A stretch of 5,373 bases of DNA from Thermoprotei archaeon (GTDB lineage Archaea; Thermoproteota; Thermoprotei; QMSL01; B3-G16), in assembly GCA_003649665.1 (NCBI GenBank), contig QMSL01000097.1, positions 1 through 5,373 of the forward strand, in the 5' to 3' direction. The position numbers and the translations under genes were made by a program. Shown piece after piece: positions 1-5,373 of the stretch. Under the pieces are notes generated by a model that saw nothing but the letters and a program-made list of their open reading frames with translations, ran no database searches and was not told the origin of the DNA. Numbering within the stretch: position 1 is the stretch's first letter; each line of letters begins with the position of its first letter.

Positions 1-348
1 CTCAAGTATGCCCATAAGAGCGTATCTGATGGCATTTCTAAGCTTATGCGCTAATATACCAACTATGTAGAAACACGCAAAGTTAGAAGGTACCCCTACA
101 GTTAAACTCAATAAAGCATCCCCATGGATGAGCATATCGCTGATAAATATACCTATTGCTGCACCTATGCCTCCAACATGAGGGCCAAAAACTATAGCAA
201 ATACTGCGGGAATGAAAACTGGAGGCCAGAATCTTACGACACCAATTGCAGGCGTAAATATCCCTAGATACGTGGCATACCCGAGTACGGCATATAAGGT
301 AGCACATAGCGCTATCAATGTTATCTCTTGAGCTTTCCTTAAGCTCAC
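1..348 (-). CDS. ECF transporter S component, N-terminal part (3' end beyond window)
   Basis: This frame is open from the left edge to a GTG at 348-346 and gives 116 residues of a very hydrophobic protein; the C-terminus lies outside the window. After a short basic start (VSLRKAQE) comes a first helix ITLIALCATLYAVLGY, with small residues spaced as in the helix by which S components bind EcfT. It is followed by a proline/glycine-rich stretch (TPAIGVVRFWPPVFIPA), a glycine-rich helix (GGIGAAIGIFISDML) and VGVPSNFACFYIVGILAHKL. This arrangement is typical of S components, small membrane proteins of about 170-200 residues that bind a vitamin, nucleobase or metal and use a shared energizing module (EcfT plus two ATPases). 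The substrate cannot be read from this part, and no EcfA or EcfT gene is visible. An in-frame GTG at 363 would add five residues. The start at 348 is preferred because it gives the usual short basic N-terminus and has a G-rich AGGGG (358-354) just upstream. The gene is divergent from the rightward cluster. The family call is fairly confident; the start is moderate. Confidence 0.72.
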   Translation of the reverse strand, partial: MSLRKAQEITLIALCATLYAVLGYATYLGIFTPAIGVVRFWPPVFIPAVFAIVFGPHVGGIGAAIGIFISDMLIHGDALLSLTVGVPSNFACFYIVGILAHKLRNAIRYALMGILE

Positions 349-354
349 GAATGC

Positions 355-368
355 CCCTAGCACTAGGG
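355..368. repeat. Short inverted repeat, CCCTAG-CA-CTAGGG
   Basis: Two perfect 6-bp arms (355-360 and 363-368) are separated by two bases. The repeat lies in the expected leader of the leftward S-component gene, covers its G-rich presumed ribosome-binding site and contains the alternative GTG at 363. In RNA it could form a five-pair hairpin with a four-base loop that masks the binding site. In DNA it could be a second protein site, centred 51 bp from the larger palindrome at 402-423. A repeat this short can arise by chance. Confidence 0.4.
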
Positions 369-396
369 TATAGCTAAACCAGACATAAGGATGATG

Positions 397-402
397 TTTA
401 TA
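397..402 (-). promoter_or_regulatory. TATA box of the leftward S-component gene
   Basis: The minus strand reads TATAAA here. At the usual archaeal distance of about 25 bp, transcription would begin near 375-370, leaving a leader of roughly 25 nt before the GTG at 348. The bases just upstream, where TFB would contact the BRE, belong to the 22-bp palindrome, so a protein bound there would probably block initiation. Confidence 0.5.
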
Positions 403-423
403 TTGTTAAACATGTTTAACAAT
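402..423. promoter_or_regulatory. Perfect 22-bp palindrome, candidate operator
   Basis: The half-site ATTGTTAAACA (402-412) is followed without spacer by its exact reverse complement (413-423), so all 11 base pairs of symmetry hold. The next flanking pair (401/424) breaks the symmetry. A match this long is not expected by chance in a window of this size. It lies between divergent genes, directly against the TATA box of the S-component gene and about 85 bp upstream of the TATA box of the rightward gene. A dimeric helix-turn-helix regulator is the obvious candidate ligand. Its position over the presumed BRE suggests repression of the leftward gene; activation of the rightward genes is possible but less direct. 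No regulator gene is in the window. Confidence 0.65.
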
Positions 424-506
424 GTGGAAATCGAAGAAATGCATATCAAGATCATTTTAATGAAGAAGACGCATGGTAAAGTATACTTAAGGTCTCGATT
501 CAAAGA

Positions 507-514
507 TTTAAAAT
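507..514 (+). promoter_or_regulatory. TATA box of the amidohydrolase gene, placed for a leaderless transcript
   Basis: TTTAAAAT is centred about 27 bp before the ATG at 538, which puts the expected transcription start at or within a base or two of that ATG. Leaderless mRNAs are common in thermophilic Thermoproteota, so this supports 538 as the first start codon. Between this box and the palindrome at 402-423 there is no gene I would support. Confidence 0.5.
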
Positions 515-537
515 AGATCACGCTAAATAATCCTCCA

Positions 538-1395
538 ATGGGAGTACCCTCCATGGAGATAATAGATATACATACTCATATCGGAATTGTGAGATCATGG
601 TCACCATACCTTAAGGGCTTTGTAAAAGCTACAATACACGACCTTATATCATACATGGATAGCGTAGGCATAGACTTAGTCGCATTACTACCATTACCAG
701 GAATCGTTGAACCCTATGATAGAATCCCGGGTACCGATAAGGTTCTTAAATTATCTAAAGAGTATCCAGATCGCATAGTTCCATTCTGTGTAATTGATCC
801 CAGATGTATTAAGCCTAAGGAGAGGATAGAACAGTACGTTAAGAGAGGATGTAAAGGATTTGGCGAGTATAAGGTCAGGCTTTATATCGATGATGAGAGA
901 TCGATAAGAGTATTCAAAATATGTGCGGATCTAGGAATTCCGGTACTAATTCATATGGATAAGGAGTTTAATCCAGACATACATAGATTTATTAAGGTAT
1001 TAAATAAAGTACCGGATGCTATCTTTATAATGCATGGCCCTGGTTGGTGGAAGTATATATCAGCAGAAACAGGAGATGAAGACTATCCTAAAGGTAAGGT
1101 AATACCAGGGGGAATAATTGAGAAAATATTTAAGGAATATAGGAACGTATATGCTGACATATCTGCCCACTCGGGACTTAATGCTCTTAAACGGGATAAA
1201 GAATACGCTAGCATCTTCTTAAGAATGTTCTCTAATAGGGTACTCTTTGGCACAGACTTTCCATGCATTTCGCCTGAAGGCAATCAATTTGGTCCTAATA
1301 GGGAGCACATAGACCTTTTAATTAATCTAGGATTGGAGAAGGAAATACTTGAGAGGATATTATATAAGAATGCCCTAAGGCTATTAGGATTATAA
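538..1395 (+). CDS. Metal-dependent amidohydrolase (amidohydrolase-2 / COG2159 type)
   Basis: This 285-residue protein has the signature order of a TIM-barrel amidohydrolase. The first strand motif is IDIHTH (metal-binding H12 and H14), followed by GFGEYKVRL with E110 and K112 at the barrel-centre position, VLIHMD (H139), IFIMHGPGWW (H166) and VLFGTDFP (D240, the usual catalytic/metal-binding Asp). It ends with the family's closing helix and NALRLLGL. The length is normal and it is complete. The family includes decarboxylases, lactonases and other hydrolases, usually cytoplasmic; the exact reaction cannot be read here. Next to a glycosidase and an esterase, a sugar-lactone or carboxylate substrate is a reasonable guess only. 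Start: ATG 538 fits the leaderless promoter. ATG 553 gives MEIIDIHTH, the usual family N-terminus, and has GGGAG (540-544) eight bases upstream, so it is a real alternative. The next gene starts 73 bp downstream. Confidence 0.85.
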   Translation: MGVPSMEIIDIHTHIGIVRSWSPYLKGFVKATIHDLISYMDSVGIDLVALLPLPGIVEPYDRIPGTDKVLKLSKEYPDRIVPFCVIDPRCIKPKERIEQYVKRGCKGFGEYKVRLYIDDERSIRVFKICADLGIPVLIHMDKEFNPDIHRFIKVLNKVPDAIFIMHGPGWWKYISAETGDEDYPKGKVIPGGIIEKIFKEYRNVYADISAHSGLNALKRDKEYASIFLRMFSNRVLFGTDFPCISPEGNQFGPNREHIDLLINLGLEKEILERILYKNALRLLGL

Positions 1396-1426
1396 TGAAT
1401 TATCGCTTAATTTCTATCTAAGGTAA

Positions 1427-1434
1427 CTTTAAAG
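1427..1434 (+). promoter_or_regulatory. Candidate TATA box of the GH31 gene
   Basis: CTTTAAAG lies 34 bp before the ATG at 1469, predicting transcription from about 1456 and a leader of roughly a dozen bases. That leader would just include GGTGG (1460-1464), a plausible Shine-Dalgarno four bases before the start. The site suggests the glycosidase can be transcribed independently of the amidohydrolase. It is weaker than the TATATAA before the MFS gene. Confidence 0.35.
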
Positions 1435-1468
1435 AAGAATAGGGAAATAGCATTACTACGGTGGATAA

Positions 1469-3364
1469 ATGAGCTCTATTGCAATATCTAATGCTGAGAT
1501 ATCGGTAAATATTCAGTTATATCCATTTTCAATCTCCATCTCACGAGGAAAAACACGCCTTATTGAAAGATTAAGTAGTGAATATGACGTAGAGCTAAAT
1601 GGCTTCCGTAGAAGCTTCCATCCAGAGATAGTTAAGAGAGAGAAGAATATAGTAAAAGTTAATGACGAAAGTATTGGCATCTCTTTAGAGTTAAGGCTTC
1701 TTAATGGATTTGTGGAAATATCTTGGAGATCCAATAGGGTAATCGATAAAATAGTAGACACATGGGTGTCCTGCGATCTTAGGGAATGGTATGGTCAAGG
1801 AGAACTTAGGTTTCAGGTCTTTCCTCTAAGTAGACATTTTATATCAGGAACGCCGTATTCCTTGGATGGAAATGAATTTTTAGCAAGGAGGATCCAGGCG
1901 CCCTTATGGCTAAATAGACGTGGATACGGCATATTAATTGATAACTATGAGCTCTTTGAGATATCGTTCTTCGGCAGAGGAGTAACCATTAAGGCATTAA
2001 ACGTAAAGGACTTCACATATCACATAACTATAGGAAAGGATTTGAGGGATTGTAGGAGAAGAGTCTTAAAGAAGATAGGATTACCCCAAAGGATGCCTGA
2101 CAGGAGGATATTAGCAAAGCCTATATTCTCAACGTGGGCATATTTCAAGAAGGATATAAACCAAGAGAAGGTCTTAGAGTTTGCGAAGGAAATAAAGGAG
2201 CATGAATTCCCATGTAGTGTAATAGAGATAGATGATAAATGGGAGACCGCATATGGAGATCACGAGTTCGACTTTGATAGATTTCCCAATCCTAAAGACA
2301 TGATAGGTAAAATACATAAAATGGGCTATCTGGTAACTCTTTGGGTTCATCCCTTCATAAATTATGACTCTAAGAATTATGAGTATGCTAAGTCTAAGGG
2401 TTACTTAGTGCTTGATCCAGAAGAAGATATACCAATGGAAGTTAAGTGGTGGAATGGTAAAGGAGGACTTTTAGATATAAGCAATCCTAAGGCTAGGGAA
2501 TGGTTTAATAATGCCCTTATATCATTAAAGAGAAGATATGATGTTGATGGTTTTAAATTTGATGCAGGAGATGCTACATATCTAGTGATTAGACGTAAGG
2601 GAAAAGTGAGAATTGGGAGGACGTATGGTAACCTTAAACCAAATCAATATACTGATGAATGGATAAGATTCATTGCGGAGAACCATTATGATTTAGCTGA
2701 GGTTCGAGTTGGGTTCTTGGCTCAGAGATATGGTGTAGTAACGCGTGAAGGTGATAAAGAGTCTATTTGGGGACTGAATGGAGGGTTATATGCAACAATA
2801 ACGCAAGCACTTACTCTCTCGATTACGGGATATCCCTATATAATGCCAGATATGATAGGTGGAAACGAATATGAATTTAAGTGCGATAAGGAACTTTTCA
2901 TCAGATGGGTTGAGGCTACGATTCTAATGCCCATAGTACAATACTCAATCCCTCCGTGGAGATACGATGATGAGACAGTTAACATCTCTAAAAAGTATAC
3001 ATTACTTCACGAGAACCTAGTTGACTATTACATAATGCTCGCTAAGAAGGCCATGAAGGAAGGAGATCCCATAGTAACTCCATTGGTCCTTAGAGATCCT
3101 GAAGATGATGAAGGAGCATATATTAGTGATGAATATTTAGTAGGCAATCTCTTAGTAGCTCCAATAGTTGAAAGAGGACGTGAAGAAAGAGAGGTATACT
3201 TACCTAAGGGAGTATGGATTGATATATGGAGCGACAGAGAAATTAAAGGACCTAATAAGATTACGGTTGAGGCTCCCTTAGACAAACTACCTCTTTACGT
3301 CGAAGTACATGCTAAGATGCTCCTTAATATTCTAAGGAGGACGTTAGCTGAAGTTGAAAGGTGA
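1469..3364 (+). CDS. GH31 glycoside hydrolase of the MYORG-like (alpha-galactosidase) type, cytoplasmic
   Basis: This 631-residue enzyme has the three-part GH31 layout: an N-terminal beta-sandwich (about 1-215), a catalytic barrel (about 216-535) and a C-terminal beta domain with LLVAPIVERG and VYLPKGVWIDIW (561-587). The nucleophile motif is DGFKFDAGDATYL with D365, and D429 in REGDKESIWG is the likely acid/base. Other landmarks are PIFSTWAYFKKDINQEKVLEF (from 218), EIDDKWE (253-259), TLWVHPFINYDS (290-301), WWNGKGGLLDISNP (327-340) and GYPYIMPDMIGGN (454-466). The FKFDAG and PDMIGGN motifs recall animal MYORG and its relatives, which cleave alpha-galactosides, more than archaeal MalA alpha-glucosidase or XylS alpha-xylosidase. 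That comparison is from memory, so substrate is inference; retaining alpha-glycosidase activity is well supported. No signal peptide or membrane segment is visible, so the substrate must be imported or internal. Start: ATG 1469 has GGTGG just upstream. It sits between an amidohydrolase and an MFS transporter. Confidence 0.92.
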   Translation: MSSIAISNAEISVNIQLYPFSISISRGKTRLIERLSSEYDVELNGFRRSFHPEIVKREKNIVKVNDESIGISLELRLLNGFVEISWRSNRVIDKIVDTWVSCDLREWYGQGELRFQVFPLSRHFISGTPYSLDGNEFLARRIQAPLWLNRRGYGILIDNYELFEISFFGRGVTIKALNVKDFTYHITIGKDLRDCRRRVLKKIGLPQRMPDRRILAKPIFSTWAYFKKDINQEKVLEFAKEIKEHEFPCSVIEIDDKWETAYGDHEFDFDRFPNPKDMIGKIHKMGYLVTLWVHPFINYDSKNYEYAKSKGYLVLDPEEDIPMEVKWWNGKGGLLDISNPKAREWFNNALISLKRRYDVDGFKFDAGDATYLVIRRKGKVRIGRTYGNLKPNQYTDEWIRFIAENHYDLAEVRVGFLAQRYGVVTREGDKESIWGLNGGLYATITQALTLSITGYPYIMPDMIGGNEYEFKCDKELFIRWVEATILMPIVQYSIPPWRYDDETVNISKKYTLLHENLVDYYIMLAKKAMKEGDPIVTPLVLRDPEDDEGAYISDEYLVGNLLVAPIVERGREEREVYLPKGVWIDIWSDREIKGPNKITVEAPLDKLPLYVEVHAKMLLNILRRTLAEVER

Positions 3365-3403
3365 GCTTTGGCTTTAAAATACATCCGCAGAAAAATGCTT
3401 AAG

Positions 3404-3410
3404 TATATAA
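3404..3410 (+). promoter_or_regulatory. TATA box of the MFS gene
   Basis: TATATAA is the clearest TATA box in the window. It predicts initiation near 3432-3435, which leaves a leader of about 15 nt containing the ribosome-binding site at 3438-3442. A second, weaker TTTAAAAT lies farther upstream, at about 3373-3380. Confidence 0.55.
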
Positions 3411-3435
3411 CGTACATTATGAATTGATCATACGG

Positions 3436-3450
3436 ATGGTGAATTACCAT
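3436..3450 (+). promoter_or_regulatory. Ribosome-binding site of the MFS gene inside an imperfect palindrome
   Basis: GGTGA (3438-3442) matches the archaeal anti-Shine-Dalgarno and ends six bases before the ATG at 3449, which fixes that start. The surrounding ATGGTGAATTACCAT is nearly palindromic: 7-base arms around a central A with one mismatched pair. It takes in the first two bases of the start codon. The core GGTGARTTACC recurs at the ribosome-binding site of the downstream esterase gene (4667-4677). Confidence 0.55.
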
Positions 3451-4585
3451 GAACCAAAAACATGGTAAAGTACTCATGTTAATAGTAATCGCGGGCTTCT
3501 TCGCAATCCTTGGTTCTACGATGAGCAAGTCTCCTACACTTCCGCTCTATGCTAAAAAATTAGGGCTTTCAGATCCTGAAATAGGCGTTGTTGCAGCAGC
3601 ATCAACTATTACAGGGATAGTTGTTAATTTCGTCTCGGGCTTACTCTCAGATATATATGGAAGGAAGAGACTATTAATAGTAAGTGGCATGGTATTCTTT
3701 AGCGCTCCCTTACTGTACTTCTTAGCGAAAAATACACTTACGTTAGCATCTGTAAGGGCTTACTACGGCTTGGCTACAGCAATATTTGTTCCCGTCTCAT
3801 TAGCTTTAGTTTCAGATCTTTATCCATCTAGGAAGGGAACATTCATGGGACTTCTCTCATCAGCTACACTTATAGGAAGAGCACTCGCACCAACCATTGC
3901 AGGTACTCTTATCTATCTCTATGGCTTTTCTCCTGTCTTCATCCTCTGCTCTGCTACAGGCCTTACAGCATTATTACTAATGAGTACCTTGCCTACTAAA
4001 GAGAGGAAAGGAGAGAGGCCTAAGTTATCATTCAAGTTTGTGATAAGTCCTTGGTTATTACCAATAGGCTTGATAGACGCTATAATATATATGGCATACC
4101 AGGGAATAGAGACGTTCCTTCCGCTATTCCAGGTGCTTAAGGAGAGAGAATGGCTCGCAGGCCTCATCTTAACCACAGAGGTAGGTATAATGGCGTTAGT
4201 CAAGCCAATTGGAGGATATTTGAGCGATAGGATAGGAAGGATAAAGCCAATAGTCCTCGGATTATTGTTATTAACTTGTTCTACAGTGCTATTAGCAAAA
4301 GCTGGAACAATACCACTCATATTAGCTTCAGTAATACTTTTCGCAATAGCCGCTTCAATTACAACAGCCTCAACAAAGCCTTTGGCTACTGATATAGCGA
4401 GATATAGCGGGGCTGCATTGGGTTTATTGGAGAGCATAAAGGATATAGGTCAAGCACTTGGCCCTATAATAGTTAGTATTGCTAATATTAGCATGGGTTA
4501 TATAATAATAGGCATCTTAAGCATTATAGGCTTAGTAATATTTCTCGTAACTATGAGATATCTTGGCCTAGATAAAATCGCCTAG
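3449..4585 (+). CDS. Major facilitator superfamily (MFS) transporter, 12 helices
   Basis: This 378-residue membrane protein has the two-fold MFS architecture, six hydrophobic segments before and six after a charged central loop (about 182-196, PTKERKGERPKLSFK). MFS motif A appears after helix 2 as GLLSDIYGRKR (64-74) and again in the second half as GGYLSDRIGR (255-264), as expected from the internal duplication. Asp68 and Asp260 are the conserved motif-A acids. The length is normal and the N-terminus is a short basic MNQKHGK before the first helix. Such proteins are usually proton-coupled importers or exporters of small solutes. The sequence does not say which solute or direction; the context of an intracellular GH31 enzyme and an esterase favours uptake of a sugar conjugate (inference), while drug-efflux MFS proteins share the same motifs. 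It has its own promoter and a good GGTGA site, 84 bp after the glycosidase gene. Confidence 0.9.
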   Translation: MNQKHGKVLMLIVIAGFFAILGSTMSKSPTLPLYAKKLGLSDPEIGVVAAASTITGIVVNFVSGLLSDIYGRKRLLIVSGMVFFSAPLLYFLAKNTLTLASVRAYYGLATAIFVPVSLALVSDLYPSRKGTFMGLLSSATLIGRALAPTIAGTLIYLYGFSPVFILCSATGLTALLLMSTLPTKERKGERPKLSFKFVISPWLLPIGLIDAIIYMAYQGIETFLPLFQVLKEREWLAGLILTTEVGIMALVKPIGGYLSDRIGRIKPIVLGLLLLTCSTVLLAKAGTIPLILASVILFAIAASITTASTKPLATDIARYSGAALGLLESIKDIGQALGPIIVSIANISMGYIIIGILSIIGLVIFLVTMRYLGLDKIA

Positions 4586-4628
4586 AAGAGCATGAAACTT
4601 CTGACTAAATGTATTAACGAGAGCAACC

Positions 4629-4636
4629 ATTTTAAG
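4629..4636 (+). promoter_or_regulatory. Candidate TATA box of the esterase gene
   Basis: ATTTTAAG is followed about 25 bp later by the stretch near 4658-4660, so a transcript from it would begin just ahead of the ribosome-binding site at 4665-4671. ATTATATC at about 4649-4656 is a second TATA-like string, but it would start transcription after the Shine-Dalgarno and is less likely. Confidence 0.35.
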
Positions 4637-4664
4637 TCCATTGAACAACATTATATCGACTGAT

Positions 4665-4677
4665 GAGGTGAGTTACC
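4665..4677 (+). promoter_or_regulatory. Strong Shine-Dalgarno GAGGTGA with shared GGTGAGTTACC motif
   Basis: GAGGTGA (4665-4671) is a full match to the archaeal anti-Shine-Dalgarno and lies ten bases before the ATG at 4682, a slightly long spacing that still selects this start. With the following bases it forms GGTGAGTTACC (4667-4677), one base different from the element over the MFS gene's binding site. Confidence 0.6.
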
Positions 4678-4681
4678 GCCT

Positions 4682-5373
4682 ATGAATATCATCGAGTATT
4701 TATGTAGGGAGGCTAGGAGGATTACTAAGAATTCATTAAGTGAGCTAAGGGATAAGGATTACTGGATTAGGAGTAAGGAAAGACGTCGAGAAATGCTCGC
4801 ATATATGCTTGGTCTTTCGGAGTATTTGAATAAGGAAAGACATCGCCCAGAATATAAGGTGACTGGCGTATTAGAGCGAGAGGGATATAGAATTGAGAAA
4901 GTATATTTTGAAAGCCTACAGGGTCTTTATGTGACTGGAAATTTGTACGTCCCTGAGGAAAGAGGACCAAAGCCTATAGTACTTTATCTATGTGGCCACT
5001 CATTTGATCAGAAGTTCCATTATCAGTTTCATGGGCACAAGTTTGCCAGATTAGGGTTCGTAACATTTATAATGGAAACCATTCAGAAAGGAGAGATACG
5101 TGGTCATCATCATGGTACCTATCATTATGGTTGGTTTAATTGGTATAGTTTAGGCTATACCCCTGCGGGCGTAGAGGTGTGGAATGCCATTAGAGCACTA
5201 GACTTCCTCCAAGAACTCCCATATGTTGATAAAGAGAAAATAGGCGTTACAGGAATCTCTGGTGGCGGTGCCATGAGTTGGTTTACGGCAGCTATTGACG
5301 AGAGGATAAAAGTAGTAGCTCCGGTATGCTCTACAGGGACAATAGAGTCTCATATATGTAAACGTACCTTAGA
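4682..5373 (+). CDS. Alpha/beta hydrolase, acetyl-xylan-esterase / dienelactone-hydrolase-like (3' end beyond window)
   Basis: The frame is open from ATG 4682 to the right edge, giving 230 residues. A charged helical N-terminus (1-45), including YWIRSKERRREMLAYMLGL, precedes the fold. Strands VYFESLQGLYVTGNLYVPE (74-92) and PIVLYLCGHS (98-107) follow, the latter with the oxyanion-hole-type segment. Next come FARLGFVTFIME (121-132) and the nucleophile elbow GVTGISGGG with S193 in a GxSxG motif, then a strand VVAPVCSTG. This order resembles bacterial acetyl-xylan-esterase-like and other sugar-ester hydrolases; the catalytic Asp and His are expected beyond the window. A striking RGHHHGTYHYGWFNWY segment (140-155) lies where relatives carry a loop near the active site. 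No signal peptide is visible. Given the neighbours, removing acyl groups from an imported sugar conjugate is a plausible role, but a peptidase-like or other ester substrate is not excluded. Confidence 0.82.
   Translation, partial: MNIIEYLCREARRITKNSLSELRDKDYWIRSKERRREMLAYMLGLSEYLNKERHRPEYKVTGVLEREGYRIEKVYFESLQGLYVTGNLYVPEERGPKPIVLYLCGHSFDQKFHYQFHGHKFARLGFVTFIMETIQKGEIRGHHHGTYHYGWFNWYSLGYTPAGVEVWNAIRALDFLQELPYVDKEKIGVTGISGGGAMSWFTAAIDERIKVVAPVCSTGTIESHICKRTL

Noticed and set aside
83..307. Minus-strand frame of 74 codons overlapping the S-component gene in another frame.
   Set aside because: Its product is Cys/Arg-rich and looks like an out-of-frame reading; the overlapping frame encodes a coherent membrane protein open from 348 to the edge.
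472..483. The 12-base string CATGGTAAAGTA occurs here and at 3461-3472, where it encodes the HGKV residues near the start of the MFS protein. In both places an ATG lies a few codons upstream in the same frame, suggesting a relic of the transporter's start.
   Set aside because: About one 12-base repeat is expected by chance in a window of this length, and the flanking bases do not align.
479..488. 10-bp palindrome AAGTATACTT upstream of the amidohydrolase promoter.
   Set aside because: Several 10-bp perfect palindromes are expected by chance in an AT-rich window of this size, and no second copy was seen near the other genes.
391..516. Small plus-strand reading frame (ATG at 391 or 412, 41 or 34 codons) ending at TAG 514-516.
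   Set aside because: It lies across the divergent promoter and the palindrome, has no convincing ribosome-binding site or promoter of its own, and its product resembles no family I know.
3919..4437. Long minus-strand open frame of 172 codons opposite the MFS gene.
   Set aside because: It is the antisense shadow of a well-supported transporter gene and has no recognisable domain or promoter.
4584..4602. Possible hairpin after the MFS gene (AGAAG with CTTCT, nine-base loop).
   Set aside because: Only five weak pairs that overlap the stop codon, and no T-run follows, so it is not a credible terminator.

Overview
The window looks like part of a thermophilic archaeal chromosome, most likely Thermoproteota (Crenarchaeota) or a relative. 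The signs are TATA-like boxes at archaeal spacing before every gene, Shine-Dalgarno sites built on GGTGA/GAGGTGA, a promoter placed for a leaderless transcript, heavy use of ATA, AGA and AGG codons, and moderately low G+C by eye. No species can be named from the sequence alone.

Layout. Positions 1-348 (minus strand, running off the left edge) encode the N-terminal part of a membrane protein that reads as the substrate-binding S component of an ECF-type vitamin/micronutrient transporter. A divergent intergenic region (349-537) follows. It holds a perfect 22-bp palindrome at 402-423 abutting the TATA box of the S-component gene, a smaller inverted repeat at 355-368 in that gene's expected leader, and a TATA box for the rightward genes. 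Four plus-strand genes follow: a metal-dependent amidohydrolase of the amidohydrolase-2 type (538-1395); a family 31 glycoside hydrolase whose motifs match the MYORG-type alpha-galactosidase branch rather than classical archaeal alpha-glucosidases (1469-3364); a 12-helix MFS transporter (3449-4585); and the first 230 residues of an alpha/beta-hydrolase resembling acetyl-xylan-esterase/dienelactone-hydrolase enzymes (4682 to the right edge). No RNA gene, CRISPR array, insertion sequence or convincing terminator was seen.

How it may work together (inference). The glycosidase, the amidohydrolase and the visible part of the esterase have no signal peptide, so chemistry is expected in the cytoplasm after uptake. 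A consistent model is that the MFS protein imports a small glycoside, possibly acylated, the esterase removes the ester, the GH31 enzyme cleaves the alpha-linked sugar, and the amidohydrolase acts on a released product such as a lactone or carboxylate. The four genes are co-directional but spaced 73-96 bp apart, and each has its own candidate promoter, so they look like a co-directional cluster of separately started genes rather than a tight operon. The most distinctive sequence signals are the 22-bp palindrome and an 11-bp motif, GGTGARTTACC, that covers the ribosome-binding sites of both the transporter and the esterase.
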